Source: Heyndrickxia acidicola (GTDB lineage Bacteria; Bacillota; Bacilli; Bacillales; Bacillaceae_C). Taken from it: a stretch of 64,000 nt of DNA. The stretch spans positions 1 to 64,000 of the forward strand of contig NZ_KV440953.1 of NCBI RefSeq assembly GCF_001636425.1. The letters are read 5' to 3'. Below the pieces are notes generated by a model that was not told the origin of the DNA, did not search any database, and was given only the letters and a program-made list of their open reading frames with translations. The position numbers and the translations under genes were made by a program. Shown here in pieces: positions 51,930-61,103 of the stretch. Within the stretch, counting starts at the first letter, position 1. Every line of letters starts with the position of its first letter.

Positions 51930-53240
51930 TTGGCTACAAAGCATGAGCAAATCTTAAAATACATAGATACCCTGCCAATTGGAGAGAAAATTTCAGTCAG
52001 GCAGATCGCCAAAGCCCTGAATGTCAGTGAGGGTACTGCATATAGGGCGATAAAGGAAGCAGAAAATAAAGGCTATGTGAGTACAATTGAACGTGTAGGG
52101 ACGATTAGGATAGAAAAAAAGAAAAAAGAAAATATTGAAAAGCTGACCTTTGCTGAGGTCGTGAATATCATTGACGGCCAGGTTTTGGGCGGTAAAGCAG
52201 GGCTACATAAATCCCTTACTAAATTTGTCATCGGGGCAATGAAATTAGAGGCCATGATGAAATATACAGGAGCGGGAAATTTGCTGATTGTCGGGAACCG
52301 GACAAACGCACATGAGCTGGCGCTGCGAGCAGGGGCGGCAGTATTGATTACAGGAGGGTTTGATACCTCTGACCATGTCAAAAAGCTAGCAGATGAGATG
52401 GAGCTTCCGATTCTTTCCACCAGCTACGATACATTTACTGTTGCAACGATGATCAACCGGGCCATTTATGATCAATTAATCAAAAAAGAGATTATCCTGG
52501 TGGATGACATCTTAACTCCCCTTGATAAAACGGTTTATTTAGATGCAGAGGATAGGGTGGAGGAATGGTATGCGGTTAAACGTAAAACCTCTCACTCTCG
52601 CTTCCCGGTGGTTGATGCAAATATGAAGGTATTGGGGATTGTCACATCAAAGGATATTCTGGAAGAAGAATATGCTATTAAAATTGAAAAGGTAATGACG
52701 AGAAATCCGGTTACCGTCAGTAAAAATACAAGTGTTACCGCTGCAGCCCATATGATGATTTGGGACAGTATTGAGATTCTTCCAGTTGTGGACGACTATA
52801 ACCGCCTGGAGGGAATTATTAGCCGACAGGATGTCTTAAAGGCTTTGCAGATGGCACAACGGCAGCCGCAGGTAGGAGAAACCATTGATGATATCGTAAC
52901 GGTACAACTGGAGTCCCCTGAGACAAAGGCGGAGGAACGGTATCTTTTTGAAGTTACTCCCCAGATGACCAATTCATTAGGAACCATCTCATATGGAGTA
53001 TTTACAACACTGGTTTATGAGGCCGCCAACCGTAAGTTGCGCTATCTAAAGAAAGGGGACATTGTCATTGAAAATATGACAATATATTTTATAAAACCTG
53101 TTCAAATGGAAAGCATGATTGAAATTGTTCCAAAAGTGCTGGAGGCTGGAAGAAAGCTCGGCAAGGTGGATGTGGAGGTTTACAATCAAGGTGCTTTAGT
53201 AGGAAAAGCTCTGCTTATGTGCCAGTTGATAGAAAGGTAA
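51930..53240 (+). CDS. ytoI: YtoI, HTH-DRTGG-CBS-hotdog protein
   Basis: 436 aa. Domains in order: winged helix-turn-helix (about 1-55: KISVRQIAKALNVSEGTAYRAIKEAENKGYV in parts), DRTGG (about 70-175), paired CBS domains (about 180-310, VVDANMKVLGIVTSKDI and MIWDSIEILPVVDDYNRLEGIISRQDV in parts), and a C-terminal thioesterase-like hotdog (about 325-436). The CBS pair probably senses an adenine nucleotide. TTG 51930 with GGGGGAG at 5 nt matches the family N-terminus ATKHEQIL. Function unknown. Confidence 0.9.
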   Translation: MATKHEQILKYIDTLPIGEKISVRQIAKALNVSEGTAYRAIKEAENKGYVSTIERVGTIRIEKKKKENIEKLTFAEVVNIIDGQVLGGKAGLHKSLTKFVIGAMKLEAMMKYTGAGNLLIVGNRTNAHELALRAGAAVLITGGFDTSDHVKKLADEMELPILSTSYDTFTVATMINRAIYDQLIKKEIILVDDILTPLDKTVYLDAEDRVEEWYAVKRKTSHSRFPVVDANMKVLGIVTSKDILEEEYAIKIEKVMTRNPVTVSKNTSVTAAAHMMIWDSIEILPVVDDYNRLEGIISRQDVLKALQMAQRQPQVGETIDDIVTVQLESPETKAEERYLFEVTPQMTNSLGTISYGVFTTLVYEAANRKLRYLKKGDIVIENMTIYFIKPVQMESMIEIVPKVLEAGRKLGKVDVEVYNQGALVGKALLMCQLIER

Positions 53241-53363
53241 AATTCTGATTTATAAACAGGCTCAGCTTTATTTCTGTGTTAACTTATTGCAGGGAGGAGA
53301 CATAGAAATACGCTAGCCGCTGGAACTGGAGCTGGAAAGAGACTACAGTGGTTAAATACTTTA

Positions 53364-53517
53364 GGCTCTTTTCGTAAACTTTGTTGCTATTTAACACGAA
53401 AAAATAAAGAAATTCACAGGCTCTGTAGTAGAATTACTTACGAAAAGATGCGGCGAAGACTCACTTTACACGAATGTAATACTTTTACGAAAAGCAACAA
53501 TCTATGGGAAAACAGCC
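53364..53517 (+). mobile_element. R3 MITE-like element with perfect 8-bp target duplication
   Basis: 154 bp. Ends GGCTCTTTTCGTAAACTTTG and CTATGGGAAAACAGCC. Flanked by ATACTTTA at 53356-53363 and 53518-53525. Best evidence that R3 is a transposed unit. Confidence 0.85.
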
Positions 53518-53539
53518 ATACTTTAAAATGATCCCTAAA

Positions 53540-53566
53540 AAAAGCCGCATGTTAAAAGCGGCTTTT
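53540..53566 (-). terminator. Terminator of ytpI overlapping its last codons
   Basis: Arms AAAAGCCGC/GCGGCTTTT with seven Ts on the minus strand. The ytpI stop codon lies in the loop. Confidence 0.85.
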
Positions 53567-53869
53567 CAAGCTATTTGCTTCTTCAAGTTCCTTGGCAGCA
53601 AAAGAGCGGTAATAAAGAAAGGACTTGCAGCCTGACCATATGCTTAATAGCCCTATTAAAATGAAAATGGAAGCAATAATGTATGTTGTGGCAGTATGAT
53701 ATAAATAAAGTTCATTAACCCCAAATAATCCTACAAATAAGCCAAGCGAAACACCTGATTTGCCAGAAAGATATTTTCTTACCATCGGAAGCCGGCTTCG
53801 AACAAATTTAATTTTATAATAAACATAAAAGGAAAATGATAATACAAATAGAAAGACAAGTACAGGCAT
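53552..53869 (-). CDS. ytpI: YtpI-like small membrane protein
   Basis: 105 aa. Three hydrophobic segments (about 1-18, 42-60, 64-85) with basic loops. Resembles B. subtilis YtpI (MPVLVFLFVLSFSFYVYYK start) and lies between ytoI and nrnA, as there. Start at ATG 53869 with GGGAGGAAG; the Met at 53884 has no site. Function unknown. Confidence 0.82.
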   Translation of the reverse strand: MPVLVFLFVLSFSFYVYYKIKFVRSRLPMVRKYLSGKSGVSLGLFVGLFGVNELYLYHTATTYIIASIFILIGLLSIWSGCKSFLYYRSFAAKELEEANSLKSRF

Positions 53870-53990
53870 TAAGCTTCCTCCCATTACATAGGCTTAGTTA
53901 CCTGTAATTTTAACAGATTGGCCGGGAAAATCCATTAATTTTTCAACTATTCTATATTTATAAAATATTATTTGAAAAGGGGCCCTTGAA

Positions 53991-54929
53991 ATGAAAGAAG
54001 AGATCCTTGAAACCATTAAACAATATCAAACCATTATTTTGCACCGCCATGTCCGTCCTGATCCAGATGCTTATGGATCGCAGGGCGGTTTAGCTGAAAT
54101 ACTGAAAATATCGTTTCCTGAAAAAAATATTTATGCTGTCGGAAAGCCTGAACCATCCTTGGAATTCTTAAGAACATTGGATAAGATATCGGATGAAGTC
54201 TACAAAGGGGCGCTTGTTATCGTATGTGATACAGCCAATCAAGAGAGGATTTGCGATTCAAGGTACCGATTAGGGGATAAATTAATTAAAATTGACCACC
54301 ATCCAAATGAAGATCCATATGGCGACATTCTTTGGGTGGATACATCAGCTTCGTCTGTTAGTGAAATGATATATGAATTCTATTTGTACGGCCGTGAAAA
54401 AGGGTTGCAAATGAATGATGAAGCAGCCCGTCTTATCTTCGGCGGAATCGTGGGGGATACGGGAAGATTTTTATATCCCAGTACTACACAAAGAACATTT
54501 GACTATGCCGGTGAACTGATCCGTTATTCGTTTGATCGTAATGAACTATACGATCATTTATATGAATTGGAACCCAATGTCATCAAGCTGCAGGGGTATA
54601 TCCTGCAAAATTATCAGCTGCTGGGGCATGGTGCTGCAGCTGTGAAGATCAAAAAAGAGCTGATGCAGGAATATAATCTGATACCTTCAGAAGCATCTCA
54701 GCTCGTAAGCTCGTTAGGGGATATCAAAGGAATAAAGGCTTGGTGTTTCTTTATAGAAGAAGATGATCAAATTCGTGTCCGCCTCCGTTCTAAAGGGCCT
54801 GTCATCAATCAAATAGCTATGCGTTACAATGGCGGCGGACATCCCCTGGCAGCAGGTGCCTCTGTTTATTCATGGGAAGATGTGGAGAAAGTTGCCGCTG
54901 ATCTCGTAGCTGTATGTAAAAAAGAATGA
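53991..54929 (+). CDS. nrnA: Oligoribonuclease / pAp phosphatase NrnA
   Basis: DHH-DHHA1 enzyme degrading nanoRNAs to mononucleotides and dephosphorylating pAp. 312 aa. Motifs: HRHVRPDPDAYGSQGGL, VCDTAN, DHH in KIDHHPNEDPYG (about 102-104), GGIVGDTGRFLYP, and the DHHA1 glycine motif YNGGGHPLAAGAS. ATG with AAAAGGGG. Complements loss of E. coli Orn function in this lineage. Shared hairpin downstream with ytrI, beyond two R2 copies. Confidence 0.95.
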   Translation: MKEEILETIKQYQTIILHRHVRPDPDAYGSQGGLAEILKISFPEKNIYAVGKPEPSLEFLRTLDKISDEVYKGALVIVCDTANQERICDSRYRLGDKLIKIDHHPNEDPYGDILWVDTSASSVSEMIYEFYLYGREKGLQMNDEAARLIFGGIVGDTGRFLYPSTTQRTFDYAGELIRYSFDRNELYDHLYELEPNVIKLQGYILQNYQLLGHGAAAVKIKKELMQEYNLIPSEASQLVSSLGDIKGIKAWCFFIEEDDQIRVRLRSKGPVINQIAMRYNGGGHPLAAGASVYSWEDVEKVAADLVAVCKKE

Positions 54930-54930
54930 T

Positions 54931-55080
54931 AAGAAAAGCGGAAGCGCCTTGCTCATCGGCGTACGGATTTTGCAGGCTCCGACTGAGATAAAGGAAACAC
55001 AGCGAGGAACGAGCTGATGTTGACTTATCGTAGGGAGGAGACGAAAAAATCCGCTAGCCGATAGGCGCTAGAGCTAGACA
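54931..55080 (-). repeat. R2 element, reverse orientation, tandem copy
   Basis: AAGCGGAAGCGCCTTGCTCATCGGCGTACGG...CCGCTAGCCGATAGGCGCTAGAGCTAGACA. Begins within a few bases of the nrnA stop. Confidence 0.85.
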
Positions 55081-55183
55081 AAGAAAAGCGGAAGCGCCTT
55101 GCTCATCGGCGTACGGATTTTGCAGGCTCCGACTGAGATAAAGGAAACACAGCGAGGCAGTTCAGGCGCTGGATTTAGACAGT
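55081..55183 (-). repeat. R2 element, reverse orientation, truncated tandem copy
   Basis: Identical to the previous copy for its first ~75 bases, then an internal deletion joins CACAGCGAGGCAG to TTCAGGCGCTGG. Confidence 0.82.
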
Positions 55184-55234
55184 AACTCCATTAGTTAAAT
55201 TTATCTAAGGAAAATTAATACTTATCCTATAAAA

Positions 55235-55262
55235 ACAGGAGCCTGTTCCGGCAGGCTCCTGT
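55235..55262. terminator. Bidirectional terminator nrnA / ytrHI
   Basis: Perfect 11-bp stem ACAGGAGCCTG/CAGGCTCCTGT; the minus strand continues with TTTTT. Confidence 0.85.
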
Positions 55263-55307
55263 TATTTGGCCGTTTTAAAAATGTCCGCTTTCTTCCGAAA
55301 AGTCACT

Positions 55308-55811
55308 CTACGCAAGCTTGAGCTCAAGGTTGACGACTATATTGGAGTAGAAAAAAATATCCTTTATGACCAGTTTGTATCGCCGGTTATTAATGGTGAT
55401 GGTTTTATTTTCTAGTGTTTTTAAAATCAATTCCCTGTTCTTATAAACGGTATCCAAATCCTTGGCCAGTAAAGAATTTAAATCTTTTTTTATGGCTTCC
55501 TCTGCTTCAAAAATACTCTGGGAATCTACAATATTATATTTTTTATAATTGTTGATCTTTACCTGCAGATTCTGAACAATGAGGAGTTCAGCGTTTTTTT
55601 GATTGATTTGCTTATATTCCTTTTGCCAAATTAAAATATCATTTTGGAGGTCTTCAATTATACTTTTCTGTGTACTAATTTTTTTGGATTGCTTCTCCTG
55701 CAAAGCACCGAACATAAATAGAAAAATAATCCAGCTCAAGCATCCGCCTACTACAGCACCTGCCAAAAAGCGCTGCCAGCTTGGCTTTCGGTACAATGGC
55801 GGCACTCTCAT
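55308..55811 (-). CDS. ytrI: Sporulation membrane protein YtrI
   Basis: 167 aa. Basic N-terminus, one transmembrane helix (about 15-35: FLAGAVVGGCLSWIIFLFMF), then a coiled coil (about 40-125) and a beta-rich end. Same length as B. subtilis YtrI, which is made in the mother cell and needed for efficient sporulation. Its ATG overlaps the ytrH stop (ATGA), so the pair is translationally coupled. Confidence 0.9.
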   Translation of the reverse strand: MRVPPLYRKPSWQRFLAGAVVGGCLSWIIFLFMFGALQEKQSKKISTQKSIIEDLQNDILIWQKEYKQINQKNAELLIVQNLQVKINNYKKYNIVDSQSIFEAEEAIKKDLNSLLAKDLDTVYKNRELILKTLENKTITINNRRYKLVIKDIFFYSNIVVNLELKLA

Positions 55812-56140
55812 GAAACATGCTCCTGTGTCAGCCAGAGTATGATTAATGCAGCTGTCTGTGCCCCGCCCATTGCAGAAAGGATCAGCATGAATTGTTTTAA
55901 AAGATCTTTTGTTTCCCCTTGTAAAAACCCTCTTTCAAAACTATAAACGGTGTCAAATGTTCCTCCAATTGCTGCAATAATGGCCCATATTCTAAGGCCG
56001 TTGGCAATCTTTGTAATCTCTGTTAAAAGGGGTTGTCCGGTAACAAATGCAGCAAGGCCGCCGATTAATGTACCTCCCAGCATCACACCGAGTGCAATAA
56101 AATAACTGTTGATAAAAGCGGGAAAAAAAGCTTCATTCAT
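55808..56140 (-). CDS. ytrH: Sporulation membrane protein YtrH
   Basis: 110 aa, three hydrophobic helices (about 8-33, 48-62, 83-105). RIWAIIAAIGGTFDTVYSFERG and SAMGGAQTAALIILWLTQEH are the YtrH hallmarks. The start at ATG 56140 is preferred because AAAGGG lies 9 nt upstream; the ATG at 56149 touches that site. First gene of ytrHI. I could not identify a convincing SigE promoter upstream. Confidence 0.9.
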   Translation of the reverse strand: MNEAFFPAFINSYFIALGVMLGGTLIGGLAAFVTGQPLLTEITKIANGLRIWAIIAAIGGTFDTVYSFERGFLQGETKDLLKQFMLILSAMGGAQTAALIILWLTQEHVS

Positions 56141-56250
56141 GTTAATCATCCCTTTAATTGTAAATTTTTTTGTTTACCATCCAAAAAAGAGCAGGCAAAA
56201 CGGGTGAAGATGTTAGACGGCAAATCGCTCTAACATGAATATATTTGCAA

Positions 56251-56380
56251 GGCTCTTTTCGGAGATGTTGTTAGCTTTTTAAGAATGACTGGGAAAAGAG
56301 AGGCCCGGCTTGCACTAAGGAAAAGATACCAAGTGTCTCATGATATGTGAGCCTTGATGAAAAACAACAATCTAAGCAGC
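56251..56380 (+). repeat. R3-like element, decayed
   Basis: GGCTCTTTTCGGAGATGTTG...AAGGAAAAGATACCAAG...GAAAAACAACAATC keeps the R3 order with many changes; the right end is uncertain. Confidence 0.5.
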
Positions 56381-56540
56381 AACTACTAGTTAATGTATAT
56401 GGGACGACACCCTAACTTATGAAATCGAACATATTTTCTTTTTTTGAATAACCGATTTATAATAGTAGAAAGCGGCTTTACATAGAGTGTTGTTTACTGA
56501 AAAGACCAAGCCTGTAAGAAGCCAAAGATGAGATTGATAA

Positions 56541-56680
56541 GAAGAAATTAGGAAGCGCCATGCTCATCGGCGTACGGATTTCAGATTCATCGACGGAGAT
56601 AAAGGAAACTAGATGTTGGTTCATCTTAGTGAGGGGACGCAGAAATCCGCCGGCCTAATAGGGGCTGTAACCTGACATTG
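56541..56680 (-). repeat. R2 element, reverse orientation, diverged
   Basis: GAAGCGCCATGCTCATCGGCGTACGGATT...GAAATCCGCCGGCCTAATAGGGGCTG. It and the decayed R3 fill the ytrH-dnaE gap (56150-56750); I see no gene there. Confidence 0.75.
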
Positions 56681-56750
56681 ACTACTTTTGTTGAATACTT
56701 CATTTAATAAAAAATTTTATACTTATCCATTAAAAAAAGGGGGGATACCC

Positions 56751-59700
56751 TTGTCGTTTATACATCTCCAAATTGCCTCAGCGTACAGTCTGTTATCCAG
56801 CACCATCTCCATTGAGAGGCTGGTTCAGAAAGCAAAGGAAATGAAGTATCAAACCCTTGCTATCACAGACAGGAATGTGTTGTATGGAGCCATTCCATTT
56901 TATAAAGAGTGCAAGGCACAGGGCATAAAACCGATTATTGGTTTGACGGCAGACGTAAAGAGTGAAATTGAACCGGGAATGTCATATCCTATCGTTCTTT
57001 TAGCGAAAAGCTTTAAAGGCTACCAGAATCTCATGAAAATTTCCAGTACGATTCAAACAAAAGCTCAGGATGGAATTCCTTTAAAATGGCTGAAGGGGTA
57101 TCGTGAGGACTTATACGCCTTTACTCCTGGAATCACAGGGGAAGTAGAACAATTTCTGCTGAATAATGAAGTGGAAAAAGCTGAAAACGCAGCAAAGAAC
57201 TATCAGATGTTATTCGAAAAGGACGCCTTTTTCCTATCGCTGCAAAGGCACAGGGTACATCAGGAAGAAACCATCTTCTCAAGGCTTAAACAAATCAGTA
57301 AAAAGCTTGGCATCAAAATGATCGTTTCAAATGATGTACAGTATCTTGAACAGCAGGATGCCTTCAGCCATGAGTGTCTTCTTGCCATCAGGGATGGAGT
57401 GAAGCTTTCTGATGAAGAGCGGCCAAAGCTTCCATCTGAAGAATATTATTTAAAGCCGGCAAAAGATATGGCCGAGCTATTTTCTGATGAAATAGAAGCA
57501 CTTGAAACTACCTGGATGGTTTCAGAGGCCTGCCGGTTTGATCTTCCTTTCAATCAGAGGCTGCTGCCAAAATTCCCGCTGGAGGAAGGGACAACAGCAG
57601 GTGATCTTTTAAGAATTACTTGTCAGGAAGGGCTTAGAAGAAGGCTGGAGCATCCCGGAACTCTCTATTTGGAACGGCTGGATTATGAACTGAAAATCAT
57701 TGATGAGATGGGTTTTAATGATTACTTTCTAATTGTTTGGGATTTCATGGAATTTTCGAGGAGACAAGGTATCCTGACGGGTCCGGGAAGGGGATCTGCA
57801 GCCGGATCATTAGTGGCATATGCACTCGGCATAACAGACGTAGACCCAATAGAATATGATTTGTTGTTTGAGCGTTTCTTAAATCCCGAACGGGTTTCCA
57901 TGCCCGATATTGATATCGACTTTCCTGATCACAGAAGGGAAGAAGTGATTCAATACGTAACCAATAAATACGGTTCCCTTCATGTTTCACAAATTATCAC
58001 TTTTGGCACCTTTGCTGCTAAGGCTGCGGTTCGGGATGTGGCAAGGATCTTCGGATTTAATTCGAAAGAACTCGAGTTTCTTTCCCGCCATGTTTCATCA
58101 CGAAGCGGTTTAAGGAATGCCTTGAAGGAGTCAGAAAAACTCAGGAGCTTTGTAGAAGAATCTGATTTAAACACCAAACTCTTCGATACGGCCATGCGGC
58201 TTGAAGGGCTGCCGCGCCACGCTTCAACGCACGCGGCAGGGGTAGTCATGAGCGAGCTGCCGCTTGTAAACATTATTCCCATTCAGGAAGGCCACGATGG
58301 CGTTTATTTAACCCAATATCCAATGGAGGTCCTAGAGGAAATCGGCCTTTTGAAAATGGATTTCCTTGGCCTGCGCAACCTCACCATTCTTGAAAGAATT
58401 GTCACCAATATTCAAAAAGGCACAAAGAAAAGGCTCGACATCAAACAGCTTCCTCTGGACGATAAAGAGACCTATCAGCTTTTATCCCGCGGCTTTACAA
58501 CAGGGATTTTCCAGCTGGAATCAGAGGGAATGCGAAATGTCCTGATAAGACTTGTGCCTACCCATTTTGAGGATATTGTCGCAGTAAATGCATTATACCG
58601 GCCGGGTCCTATGGAAAATATTCCGATGTACATTGAAAGAAAACACGGACAGGCCAAAAATTCCTATCCCCATCCTGATTTGAAGCCGATCCTGGAGAAA
58701 ACATACGGTGTAATTGTCTATCAAGAGCAAATTATGCAGATTGCCTCAAAAATGGCCGGCTTTTCATTAGGGGAAGCAGATTTGCTTCGCCGGGCAGTCA
58801 GCAAGAAAAAGAAAGAAGTGCTGGACTACGAAAGAACCCATTTTGTAGATGGAGCTTTAACAAAAGGTTATGACGAAAGGACGGCCAATGAGATCTATGA
58901 CTTAATTGTGCGCTTTGCAAACTATGGATTTAACCGGAGTCATGCTGTCGCATACAGTTTAATTGCGTATCAGTTAGCCTATTTGAAAGCTCATTATCCA
59001 TTGTACTTTATGGCAGCTCTTTTAACGTCTGTTGTTGGGAATGAAGATAAAACAGCCCAATACGTAAGGGAGGCAAATCAATTTCAAATTGAGATTCTTC
59101 CTCCATCCATCAATCACAGCCTGTTTCCGTTTAGTGTAGAGAAGGGAGCCATCCGTTACAGCCTTGCAGGAATCAAAGGCATCGGTGCTTCTGTACTAAA
59201 GCAAATTCTGGCTGCACGCCAGTCCAAGCCATTTAAAGATTTATTTGACTTCTGCCTGCGTGCTCCTGGAATTAATCGGAAAACGCTCGAAAGTCTTGTT
59301 TTATCTGGTGCGCTTGATGAATTTGGCATGGACAGGGCTGTACTGCTGGCAAATATTGATGTTGCGCTAGAACACGCAGAATTAATGCGTCCATCAGGGG
59401 AGGGGCCAGATTTATTTTCCAACGAGGAGCTCTTTCAACTTGAGCCCAAGTATATTGAAGTTGAGCCGATGGAAATGAGTGACAAGCTGGCACTGGAAAA
59501 GCAGGTACTTGGGTTATATTTATCAGACCATCCTGTCAGCCCGTACGAGAAAGCATTGACGCAAGCAGGCTCAACTCATGTTTTTCAATTGAAAGCCGGG
59601 CAGCGAAATGCCATAGTGGGGGCTTATTTGACCGAGATAAAACCCATCCGCACAAAAAAAGGCGAAATGATGGCCTTTCTGACTGCAAGTGATGCGACTG

Positions 59701-60098
59701 GCGACGTCGAGGGAGTGATCTTCCCGGCGGTTTACAGGCTTCATTCTGCTATATGCCAGCAAGGCAGCGTAGTATTGCTGAAAGGTCATGTTGAAGAGAG
59801 AAATGGGAAATTGCAATTTATTGTCCAAAAACTTGAGGAAGCAGAGAGCATAAAGAACCTGGAAATGACGAAAGAAAAACTGTACATTAGAGTCCCGAAA
59901 GATCATCACGATACCGAAATGCTTAAAGAAATTAATGCCATTTTAAAAAAATACAAAGGCAATACGCCGGTTATTTTGTATTACGAGGACCGGAACCAAA
60001 CCCTCCAGCTGTCTGAAAAAGATTGGATTCAACCGGTGGCGAACTTCCTTGATGAATTAAAAGCATTGCTGGGTGTTTCGAACGTCATCCTGAAATAG
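56751..60098 (+). CDS. dnaE: DNA polymerase III subunit alpha DnaE
   Basis: Error-prone C-family replicative polymerase that extends RNA primers before PolC takes over. 1115 aa from TTG 56751, the B. subtilis length. N-terminal PHP domain (1-200; SFIHLQIASAYSLLSS), polymerase core with PDIDIDFPD at about 385-393 (catalytic Asp pair), ITFGTFAAKAAVRDV, LPRHASTHAAGVV, YRPGPMENIP, tandem HhH (about 790-850) and an OB-fold (about 945-1010). GGGGGGAT precedes the TTG; the ORF stays open upstream to 56688 without a site. Confidence 0.96.
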   Translation: MSFIHLQIASAYSLLSSTISIERLVQKAKEMKYQTLAITDRNVLYGAIPFYKECKAQGIKPIIGLTADVKSEIEPGMSYPIVLLAKSFKGYQNLMKISSTIQTKAQDGIPLKWLKGYREDLYAFTPGITGEVEQFLLNNEVEKAENAAKNYQMLFEKDAFFLSLQRHRVHQEETIFSRLKQISKKLGIKMIVSNDVQYLEQQDAFSHECLLAIRDGVKLSDEERPKLPSEEYYLKPAKDMAELFSDEIEALETTWMVSEACRFDLPFNQRLLPKFPLEEGTTAGDLLRITCQEGLRRRLEHPGTLYLERLDYELKIIDEMGFNDYFLIVWDFMEFSRRQGILTGPGRGSAAGSLVAYALGITDVDPIEYDLLFERFLNPERVSMPDIDIDFPDHRREEVIQYVTNKYGSLHVSQIITFGTFAAKAAVRDVARIFGFNSKELEFLSRHVSSRSGLRNALKESEKLRSFVEESDLNTKLFDTAMRLEGLPRHASTHAAGVVMSELPLVNIIPIQEGHDGVYLTQYPMEVLEEIGLLKMDFLGLRNLTILERIVTNIQKGTKKRLDIKQLPLDDKETYQLLSRGFTTGIFQLESEGMRNVLIRLVPTHFEDIVAVNALYRPGPMENIPMYIERKHGQAKNSYPHPDLKPILEKTYGVIVYQEQIMQIASKMAGFSLGEADLLRRAVSKKKKEVLDYERTHFVDGALTKGYDERTANEIYDLIVRFANYGFNRSHAVAYSLIAYQLAYLKAHYPLYFMAALLTSVVGNEDKTAQYVREANQFQIEILPPSINHSLFPFSVEKGAIRYSLAGIKGIGASVLKQILAARQSKPFKDLFDFCLRAPGINRKTLESLVLSGALDEFGMDRAVLLANIDVALEHAELMRPSGEGPDLFSNEELFQLEPKYIEVEPMEMSDKLALEKQVLGLYLSDHPVSPYEKALTQAGSTHVFQLKAGQRNAIVGAYLTEIKPIRTKKGEMMAFLTASDATGDVEGVIFPAVYRLHSAICQQGSVVLLKGHVEERNGKLQFIVQKLEEAESIKNLEMTKEKLYIRVPKDHHDTEMLKEINAILKKYKGNTPVILYYEDRNQTLQLSEKDWIQPVANFLDELKALLGVSNVILK

Positions 60099-60143
60099 TA
60101 TTTCATCCCGCAGACGATTATGGTATATTATTGTAGAGACATT

Positions 60144-60156
60144 GTGGTCTGACCAC
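60144..60156. promoter_or_regulatory. GntR/FadR-type palindromic operator before the GntR gene
   Basis: GTGGTCTGACCAC, palindromic apart from the centre, containing TGGTCTGACCA, typical of FadR-subfamily sites. It lies 15 nt downstream of a TATATT -10-like element (60124-60129), so binding should block the start region. Confidence 0.65.
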
Positions 60157-60238
60157 TGGAAAATTAAAGGAATTGCCAGTTTGCTGCAATGGAATGCGTG
60201 TGAATAAAACAATAAATAATTCTTGCTTTTACGTGAGG

Positions 60239-60886
60239 ATGAGTGATGAGTTAGTGAAATCAGCGAATAGTAATACTAAGGTATTTCAGGAAATAGTAGG
60301 CCAAATAAGACAAATCGTTTCAGATGATAAGCTTTTGCCTGGAGATAAGCTCCCTTCGGAACGTGAATTATCAGAGCGCCTCCATGCAGGACGCTCTTCT
60401 GTGCGTGAAGGATTGAGGGCGCTGGAGCTGCTTGGATTGATAGAAACAAGAAGAGGGGAAGGCACTTTTCTTCGAGATTTTACTAACCATCATTTAGTGG
60501 AATTAATCAGTACGTTCATTTTACAGGATGAAAAAGTAAAGCTGGATGTCTTAGTTACGAAAGGCCTAATAGAAATGGATGCAATCCGCACTATGGTTGA
60601 TAATGATTTCAATGTACAAGCCATTGAAGAATTAAAATTGAAATTAACCAAAGGCTATTACGGAAATACGGATGAATTCTGGAACGATTTGTATTCGGTA
60701 ACGCCAAATAAGCTGCTTTATAAAATTTGGTTGATCCTCAAGGACTATTCATCAGGTTTGCATACGGTGAGGGAAGAAAAAATTACTGACTGCAAACTCA
60801 AGCTTTTAGATGCTATCCTGAACCGAGACCTTGGCCGTGCTCTTAATGTACACGGGGAGCTGCGGGAAATGTCGTTAAGCAATTGA
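60239..60886 (+). CDS. GntR-family (FadR subfamily) transcriptional regulator
   Basis: 215 aa from the Met at 60239. Winged helix (about 18-80): IVGQIRQIVSDDKLLPGDKLPSERELSERL in parts, and GRSSVREGLRALELLGLIETRRGEGTFLRD. The C-terminal helical ligand-binding FCD-like domain is short, and the metal-binding His residues common in FCD are not evident. Start uncertain: TGAGG touches the ATG, and GTG 60254 or an upstream TTG 60173 are alternatives. Between dnaE and accD, where other bacilli have malic enzyme as well. Probably autoregulated through the operator at 60144; a link to accDA is inferred. Confidence 0.82.
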   Translation: MSDELVKSANSNTKVFQEIVGQIRQIVSDDKLLPGDKLPSERELSERLHAGRSSVREGLRALELLGLIETRRGEGTFLRDFTNHHLVELISTFILQDEKVKLDVLVTKGLIEMDAIRTMVDNDFNVQAIEELKLKLTKGYYGNTDEFWNDLYSVTPNKLLYKIWLILKDYSSGLHTVREEKITDCKLKLLDAILNRDLGRALNVHGELREMSLSN

Positions 60887-60888
60887 CA

Positions 60889-60899
60889 TGGTCTAACAA
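60889..60899 (+). promoter_or_regulatory. Second, imperfect GntR-like operator upstream of accD
   Basis: TGGTCTAACAA agrees with TGGTCTGACCA at 9 of 11 positions and starts 2 bases after the GntR stop codon. Confidence 0.4.
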
Positions 60900-61103
60900 A
60901 ATTTTAATTTTTCATACGTTACATTTACACAGGAAGATACAAGAAGAAAACATATTATAAAATCTGCATTTTTAATTTACATGCTAGTTCTAAATGCAGA
61001 GGATTAGAACCCCTGCAGCTGATAAATAATCATCGGCTACAAAACTAAAAAAAGCAGAAGGGGCGGACAGCCCCCTAAAAGCCAGACAAAGGAGGAGCAA
61101 CCT

